From the NCBI GenBank assembly GCA_944472135.2, contig OX235263.1, forward strand, positions 28,759,379-28,823,378: 64,000 nt of DNA, given 5' to 3'. The DNA is from Trichobilharzia regenti (lineage: Eukaryota; Platyhelminthes; Trematoda; Strigeidida; Schistosomatidae). The translations under genes and the position numbers were made by a program. Under the pieces are notes generated by a model. That model saw nothing but the letters and a program-made list of their open reading frames with translations. It did not search any database and was not told the origin of the DNA. This document shows, in pieces, positions 57,836-64,000 of this stretch (the first letter of the stretch is position 1; each line of letters opens with the position of its first letter).

Positions 57836-58350
57836 AAAGAAGGAAAGTTGGTCATGAGGCTAGCAACTGTACACGGTAAAAACAACACCACCGTTATTGA
57901 AACTCCAAAGTTGAAGTCCTGTATTCCAGTATGGAAAAAAATATTTGTGTGTATTAAAAGTGTAACTAAACCTACGGTGAAGTATATATATATACACTAT
58001 AAAATATTAAAAAGTTACTAGTACTTTTTGTTATATATATCAAAAGTGCAATTATCATATAGAAAGCTGTTTCACACTCAACAGGCTGTTCATGTCAGTA
58101 TGAGTCATCATCGATAGGTTTACGATCAATAACAGATATTTAATGTTATATTTTATTGCATTTTAAAAACAGATTTCTAATCGTTAATGTGTGGATCGGT
58201 AAATTTCATATATATATATATATATATAAATTTTAATTATATTTAGGCCGGTTAACTGTTGTTCAGGATATCAGTTATCTCATAAAATTACATTACATTC
58301 GAAGCAGTCTTTGCTAGCATCAAATTATGGTTATTTTGTTTAAGTCAAAT
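57836..58350. other. No gene seen; AT microsatellite
   Basis: AT runs at 57985-57994 and 58209-58229. Confidence 0.6.
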
Positions 58351-58354
58351 TCCT

Positions 58355-58530
58355 TTTCCCCGTTAAACGATTGAACGGAAATGTTTGGCTTCTCTTGATA
58401 TGTCAGCTACTAGTACAGACACTTCAGCGGTATATAAGGATTAACACTTATGTTATTTGATGGATAGTGACCAGTAGTGGAATCCAGGATGCACATTTCG
58501 TTCTATTTGAGACTCGTCAACTGGATGTTA
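58355..58530 (-). repeat. Sm-alpha-type SINE relic with hammerhead remnant
   Basis: The minus strand reads catccagttgacgagtctc, aaatagaacgaaatgtgc and atcctggattccactac. Stem I is intact; the core is UUGACGA (C3 to U) and stem II is damaged. Confidence 0.7.
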
Positions 58531-58534
58531 TAGT

Positions 58535-60690
58535 TGTATTTTACATTTAAATAAAGCTATGGCAAGGAAACTGAACTGACAATATATTTTCAAATCGAAA
58601 ACTACAAACTAGCGAATATCACAGACTGGTTTGTAACTGTTACGAAAATCTAGGCGTTAAACTTTGTTTCATCAGCTTACTAAGTGGTAAGATAATCAGA
58701 TGTATGGAGGAAATTCCTCGCTTTACTAGGCAGATTTCACCAGAGAGACGGCGGTAAAGGCCCAGAAAAACTCTGTTATTACATATTGTTTATTCCATAT
58801 TAATAAACACCAATATAATATGTATCACTAATCAGCAATCCCTACATCAAATAGGCGAACGGAATTGACTACACACCATACAAAATATTTATATCTTTCA
58901 CAGCAAATATACACCTGGAAAACTGGATGATGATCTAATAATCCGAGTGTCTAAATCTATAAAGTTGTCAGACAAATGAGAATACCGTTCACCATACTAT
59001 TAACATTAGTGATCATAAATCATAAATACTCGAACAAAAGCTGAAGAAATCGATAGGTCACATCGATCTACTGGTATGTACTTTTAAGGTGTTTGTCGTT
59101 AATATTTAATTTGTTAAAATATTTCGCAATCCTGGAATATACAGTCTATAGATTATGATTATCTTCGTGAACTTATACTCTGAGGCTAAGAAGGGAGATC
59201 TTTGACTGTGCTAGTCACTTCACTTTTATGTAACACTGGATCAAACCTAAACGACATGCTGGCTTGTTTTGCCTGCTGGTATCATATCTTATGCAGGCCT
59301 AATATCATGCTGACCACCAAAAGGTTTTTTTTACTGAGCAGTAGTTTCCCCTCTTCTACTTTACTACCACATGGTATGACACTTGAAAGTAGATTTGGAA
59401 AGATTAAAAGTGTTTGGTCATCGGTGCATTAGTTCAGTTGTTCAGACTTGATGAAGCCATATGATAAGTGGTAGCAAGCTCAAGGTGGATTGTTAGGTAA
59501 GGAGGGTATGCTGAAAGATTAAGCTGTGAAACGGAATGTTTCAGAAATGCCTGACCAGGAAATAAAGTAGGGTTAGGTTGAAGAATAGTTAGAGGTAGTC
59601 ATACCACACAACATAACATCATTCCTTGAAGTCATTAATACAATTGGTCGAAGTTATATGTCTTGGTACGAAAGCATTAGGTCTCCTGGTTATCGCATAT
59701 TCTGAGAATTCTTAGCAATCTTTATTTTGCCCACCGCACCCATATTCATCTATTGCAGTGTTATTCAACTTTTGTCTCACAAGTTTTCAAAATGTGCTGA
59801 CTTTAAGTGATGAATTATCATGCAAAGTTTCACGTTGACTTGTCAGTCTCTCAGCTACAAATTGATCTAAAGAACTTCACTTCAACTGTGTTAGTGATGT
59901 GTTCTAGCTTGTGTTGAGAAAAGTGAATAATAGAATTTGGCGGAGATATTCGTAAATTAACCCAAATAATTTACCCAGTGTAGTTTTTCATAAAACCACT
60001 GGGCATATTCAAAAACTTTCAAAAGTGGCATGTTGAATTGCAACTAATTTGGCTGGGATAAAATATGGAATTGAAAATATATCAGAAAACTGAAGACCGT
60101 CAACAGCGAATCATAGATCTACTTTTTATACTTATAGATACTTATCAAGAAGGTATGATTAGTGTTGGTATATGAGATGTTTCCTTAAAGAACGAAATCC
60201 GCATCATCTATTGCTGTCGTCTTTCTTCGAAACGAAGTAAGATGGAGCCATTTAATTAGTATATTTGAAGCACCCCTTCAGGAGGTCAACTTAGCTGTTA
60301 GCTAACTGTTAACATCAATAACTATGAGAGAGAGGGATGAGATATTTGACAGTTAACCTCATTTATGTGTAGAAGTAAAGACCGAGTATGGTTTCCCATT
60401 TCCAATATCCAAGTAAATAATAACTGACAAATTTCCTAGTTTGCTGTAGTTAACATTGAAGAGTAGTTTACTCTAGCCTAGTGTTCACAGAAATGGAGTA
60501 CTACCATCATATGGTTAAATATTGCCCGGTTAGTATTAAAATTCACTTATAGCTATATACTTATTAGTGACCAATACCGAGATCCACTGTTAACACAGTG
60601 AGGGATAACAATACTACTGTATCCACTAAACAGACCTTGACCTTGAAGAGCCGGTGATTTCTAAGCAATCAATCTTTATGTCAAACGACT
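58535..60690. other. No gene seen
   Basis: AT-rich. An open frame at 59202-59432 has no recognised domain. Confidence 0.5.
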
Positions 60691-60695
60691 AAGTC

Positions 60696-61664
60696 ATGAA
60701 GAATGACTATGACACCAATCTGTCTTTGGCAACTGTGGGTTTCAATCACACGATAAAATTGTGGCAACCAAATACGGGAATATGCATCCAAGGTTTCCAA
60801 CATAACGAGTCCCAAGTAAACGCCTTAGCATTTTCGCGCGATGGGCACTATCTCGCTGCTGCTGGCTATGGGAGAGTTCGCGTTTATGATGTTCAGGGTC
60901 CTGGAACACCTTTCGTAACGGTCTCAGACTTTACGAAAAGTGTAAACACTGTTGGATCTAATGACACAGGAAACTGGATGTTTGCAGGTGCAGAAGATCG
61001 TGTAGAAAAGATTATAGATTGGTGAGCGGGTGGGAATATATGCATATCTCATATTTCTCAGGCATCTTCGAGTATTAATACCATGTTGCTTCATCGTAAC
61101 CAGCATGAAATTATTATAGGTACAAACAAAGGGGAAGTTATAATATGGGATCTACGTAACAATGCTGCTAAATCTATATCTAATAATACCTGGAATGAAC
61201 CTATTCATAGTCTTTCTATTGATCAAGATGTAATTTCTTTAGCCGCCGTTAACTCAGATGGCCATCCAGTTGTGTGGTCTCTAACTGGTGATTCTGCTTG
61301 GAATCCTTTAGAAAAGCATCGGCAGAAAGTACATCCTTCATTTGCTGTGAAAGTTCAATTTTCGCCAGATGGTACCTTGATAGCTACTGGAGGTGGTGAT
61401 GGAAAGTTTAATATCCTGAAAACAGCTGATTTCAGTGTGGTTACAAGCAAAAAAGGCAGTGTATCTGGTCATCATTGGACATGGGATTGTGCATTCTCTG
61501 CTGATTCTCGTTTTTTAATTACGGCCACATCAGATGGAATCGCTCGTCTATGGAATTTAGACACCAATGAAGTACCAATCGAATACAAAGGACATCAAAG
61601 AGCAATTACTTGTATGGCCTTCCGTGACAATTCTTTGCGTGATTTGATTTTTGTTTTTTTTTAA
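60696..61664 (+). pseudogene. LST8: LST8 (mLST8/GbetaL) WD40 protein, intronless copy with an in-frame stop; probable retrocopy
   Basis: LST8 is the seven-WD40-repeat subunit of TOR complexes. The frame from ATG 60696 gives LATVGFNHTIKLWQPNTGIC, SQVNALAFSRDGHYLAAAGY and RVRVYDVQG, parallel to human [20 protein letters not shown], then AAAGYQHIRMYDL. A TGA at 61023-61025 interrupts it in the second-to-third blade region (EDRVEKIIDW, stop), where relatives read a KIWDLR-like motif. The same frame goes on with ISQASSSIN, GTNKGEVIIWDLRNN, VKVQFSPDGTLIATGG, WDCAFSADSRFLITATSDGI, ARLWNLDTN and GHQRAITCMAF. Counting the stop, about 322 codons match the family length of about 326. The last codons (from RDLIFVFF) look like run-on past the normal end. 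No introns are visible. A functional gene with a sequencing error at the TGA is the alternative. Confidence 0.75.
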
Positions 61665-61917
61665 TATTCACTGATATTTTCTGGACATAAATTTAGAGAT
61701 ATTGATTAGGATCGAAAGCACTTTTGCTGTACATGTATATATTTTCTTTACTTTAATAATTTTTGTTTGTCTAGTGGAAAGAAGGACAATCGACAGTATC
61801 ATTTGTTTAAAAATTATTTCACCTACTTCTCTTGTACTTTTCTTTGTTCTGTTAATCTAAAATTCCCTTCTTGGTAAGTATCATTTTTCAATCGCTATGT
61901 CATTTTGTTTACTACTT

Positions 61918-62110
61918 TATGGGGCGTCGGTGGCACAGCGAATAGGACTCTCACCGACCATCCACATGGTCCGGGGTTCTATCCCCTGCCGACTCTCATC
62001 TAATACCCATGGTCGGCCTGCAAAATTTGGGCTACCGATATCATATGCTGAAAATTTCATACTTGTATCAAAAATATGGCCTGGAATCAAGCTATAATCA
62101 AAACAAAAAA
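61918..62110 (+). repeat. tRNA-headed SINE (family 1)
   Basis: A-box-like ggtggcacagcgaataggac, B-box-like ggggttctatcccc, body gcaaaatttgggctacc and ggaatcaagctataatc, tail aaaacaaaaaaaataaataaat. It lies about 250 bp downstream of the LST8 copy. Confidence 0.88.
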
Positions 62111-62590
62111 AATAAATAAATGGGAATATTTTTGTATATTATTAGAGAAGATAGTTTATATGTGAGTCGTTTAATAATACCAAATAATTAACAGGAACAG
62201 GATACAATATTGACAATGAAAAATAAGATCTAGTTTGATATTTTAACAAAACGTGTTTTTCAAAGTTTAATTGTGGTCTGTAATACTTATCTGAGTGGTA
62301 CTGTTTGGTGAATAATGTGCAAAACTAAACCAGTAATATAGAAAGGTATCATGATCTGTTTTACTGACAGTTAACTTCAAGTATAAATGATACTCTATGG
62401 TGTATGCAGTCAACCTGTCTGACTTAGGTTAACTAGGATAAATGATAATTTTGTAATTAAAAGTATCAAACCGATATAAAGAATAAATACAACAGTCCAC
62501 TGTGATAATCTGAACTCATTCATAATTGTTTAAGGCCTGGCATAGTTTGAAAAATGGGAAATTATTTTCATGATCATCGATATCAATAAT
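62111..62590. other. No gene seen
   Basis: AT-rich, without recognised motifs. Confidence 0.55.
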
Positions 62591-62593
62591 AAA

Positions 62594-62785
62594 CCCAGTG
62601 GCTTAATGGTATACGGGCTCACTAGCCTTGTAACTAGAAGGTCCTGGGTTCGAATCCCGGCGGGTGCGCACCGATGAAGAGTCCCAAACTAGGACGAAAC
62701 AGTTGGATGTCCAGTACTCCCCGCAGGTTTCCCAATGGTTCTCTAACTAATGTCAGCTCATGATGAAATCCTGTAAACCAATCAA
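62594..62785 (+). repeat. SINE family 2, dispersed copy with hammerhead-like motif
   Basis: Head cccagtggcttaatggtata and B-box-like gggttcgaatcccgg, then AUGAAGA (C3 to A), GUCC-CAAACUA-GGAC, GAA, stem III ACAGUUGGAUGU, GUC and CAGUAC. Stem I is damaged on its 5' side (gcaccg). It ends with ggttctctaactaatgtcag. Confidence 0.8.
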
Positions 62786-63094
62786 CCAAATCCCTACAAA
62801 CCAACACTTGAAAAATGATAATAAGTGAAAATAAACAGAGAAAAAGACAATACAATAAACTACATTGACCATCGTTAAAATGAACTGGTTTTTTCCAAGT
62901 GTTTATCTGTCATTTTTATTTGTGAGCCACCCAATTAAGAGTACATTTTATAACCTTAATAGTGACCAGTTCCGATATCTCCAACTCTAATTTAAAGTAG
63001 TGTAAATGCTAAAAAAATATTATTTCACTAATGTATGAACTCACTCACACTATAATTTTCACGTATTAATTTGTAGGAATATGATTAGTTTCAA
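62786..63094. other. No gene seen
   Basis: AT-rich spacer. Confidence 0.5.
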
Positions 63095-63475
63095 AGTAGA
63101 CACCAGTTATAGAACAGCTGAAAACCAGAAAGCATAAAACAGCTCTTTCGTCCCGATTTTGGACTCTTCAATGGTATTCACCCAGAACAGATACTGGCTG
63201 ATGGCATTGCATGGTGAAGGTGCTATCTATGTCTTGCAAATCTATGAGAAGTTGGCATTCATGGTTCAATGGATTTTGAATTGGTGCAGTAGTTGAATAG
63301 TAATGTGGTCGCCTTGTAATCCTAAGGTCCAAGGGTTGATCACTGGTTGGTTTGTTGATGCGTACAGTTGTAGAGTCTTAAACACTACAGAAAAACAACA
63401 GTCCATTGCTCAATGGTTTTCAGTGACTTTCTAGCTTGATATCGATTCATGACAAAGTCTGTCTGAGAATTCATT
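63095..63475. repeat. Two diverged SINE family 2 copies, one on each strand
   Basis: 63095-63185 is a minus-strand piece (ttatagaacagctgaaaacc, ctctttcgtcccgattttgg, actcttcaatggtattcaccc). 63285-63475 is a plus-strand piece (gtagttgaatagtaatgtgg, agagtcttaaacac, ctcaatggttttcagtgac, ttgatatcgattcatgac). Hammerhead cores are not kept. Confidence 0.5.
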
Positions 63476-64000
63476 CGAAGTGTACTCAGAAGCATTCAAT
63501 TTATATGCCTCAGTTGTTCTTATCAATCAATGTTTAATAAAACCTTTAGATAGTCATAACTAGTATCAAACTACTTATGACTATCAGTAGTATATTGTAT
63601 TTAGAAATTGCCAGTCGTTGTTTATTTTCTGATCTACAATATCTACATAGGCACAACATAACTAACACAATACAGCACGATGACTTCGAATGGTTGGTCA
63701 AAAAAAAAGAAGAATGCTTACATTCATTTATGCATAAATTATTTTAAAGTCTCACCAATCCTTCAGGTCATTCAACTGTTGTACTGATGAGTTGGAAGGA
63801 AGAAAAAAAAGGAATTATTCTAAACAGATGTGATATTTATGCATATTTACATAATAATAATGAAAACAAAAAAATACACATCAAAATTAATAATCCCAAT
63901 AACATTTCAACTATTTGTAGTATGCTTGCTGATATCGTTTCATGATAGAATGAAGCAGATTAGACTAGGAAAAGCTAATTGTCATTCTCCTCTTAGATGA
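63476..64000. other. No gene seen
   Basis: AT-rich, with A runs at 63701 and 63804. Nothing recognised before the window ends. Confidence 0.5.

Noticed and set aside
61023..61025. Selenocysteine or programmed read-through at the LST8 TGA
   Set aside because: LST8 is not a selenoprotein family, and neighbouring codons are also degraded.
61022..61061. A 40-nt GT-AG intron removing the LST8 stop codon
   Set aside because: The ends look like splice sites, but removing 40 nt shifts the frame and drops sequence (CISHISQ) that aligns with LST8 relatives.

Overview
The window is eukaryotic, AT-rich and repeat-dense, and fits a blood fluke (Schistosoma, species not determined). The evidence is Sm-alpha-type SINEs carrying hammerhead-ribozyme motifs, other tRNA-headed SINEs, RTE-like and CR1-like non-LTR retrotransposons, Penelope-like elements, a Ty3/gypsy piece, and a host gene whose first visible introns are only 32-47 nt long. 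No operon-like layout is present. Identifications come from reading translations by eye; no database search was run.

Host genes. One real gene is recognisable: an RP2 (XRP2, ARL3 GTPase-activating protein) homologue on the + strand. Seven exons can be joined in phase (7571-7642, 7690-7807, 7840-7931, 7964-8136, 9450-9638, 20762-21000, 26813-26906), giving about 325 residues. The first exon and the last part of the C-terminal domain were not found. Introns go from 32-47 nt to 1.3, 11.1 and 5.8 kb, and the long ones are filled with transposable elements. At 60696-61664 lies an intronless LST8 (mLST8/GbetaL) WD40 sequence of full family length with an in-frame TGA, probably a retrocopy pseudogene.

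Repeats by region. 0-2.4 kb: gypsy RNase H/integrase fused to an RTE fragment, then a CR1-like piece. 3.7-5.5 kb: RTE family A relic. 8-27 kb (RP2 introns): SINEs, RTE pieces of families A and B, Penelope fragments, and an RTE-B copy with an open endonuclease reading frame and a deleted RT. 27-38 kb: a 90-bp-arm hairpin, RTE-A and CR1 pieces, a perfect 58-bp inverted repeat, and a SINE split by an RTE-A insertion. 38.5-45.9 kb: a head-to-tail array of about 18 near-identical units of about 394 bp, each with a tRNA-like head and a hammerhead-like motif, the whole block flanked by a 13-bp direct repeat. 46-64 kb: more SINE and RTE copies, including an RTE-B copy with most of its RT domain, and the LST8 copy.

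The most interesting system is the SINE/satellite family with tRNA-like promoter plus hammerhead motif. A dispersed copy at 37.7 kb keeps every invariant core base, while the amplified array units carry a changed core.
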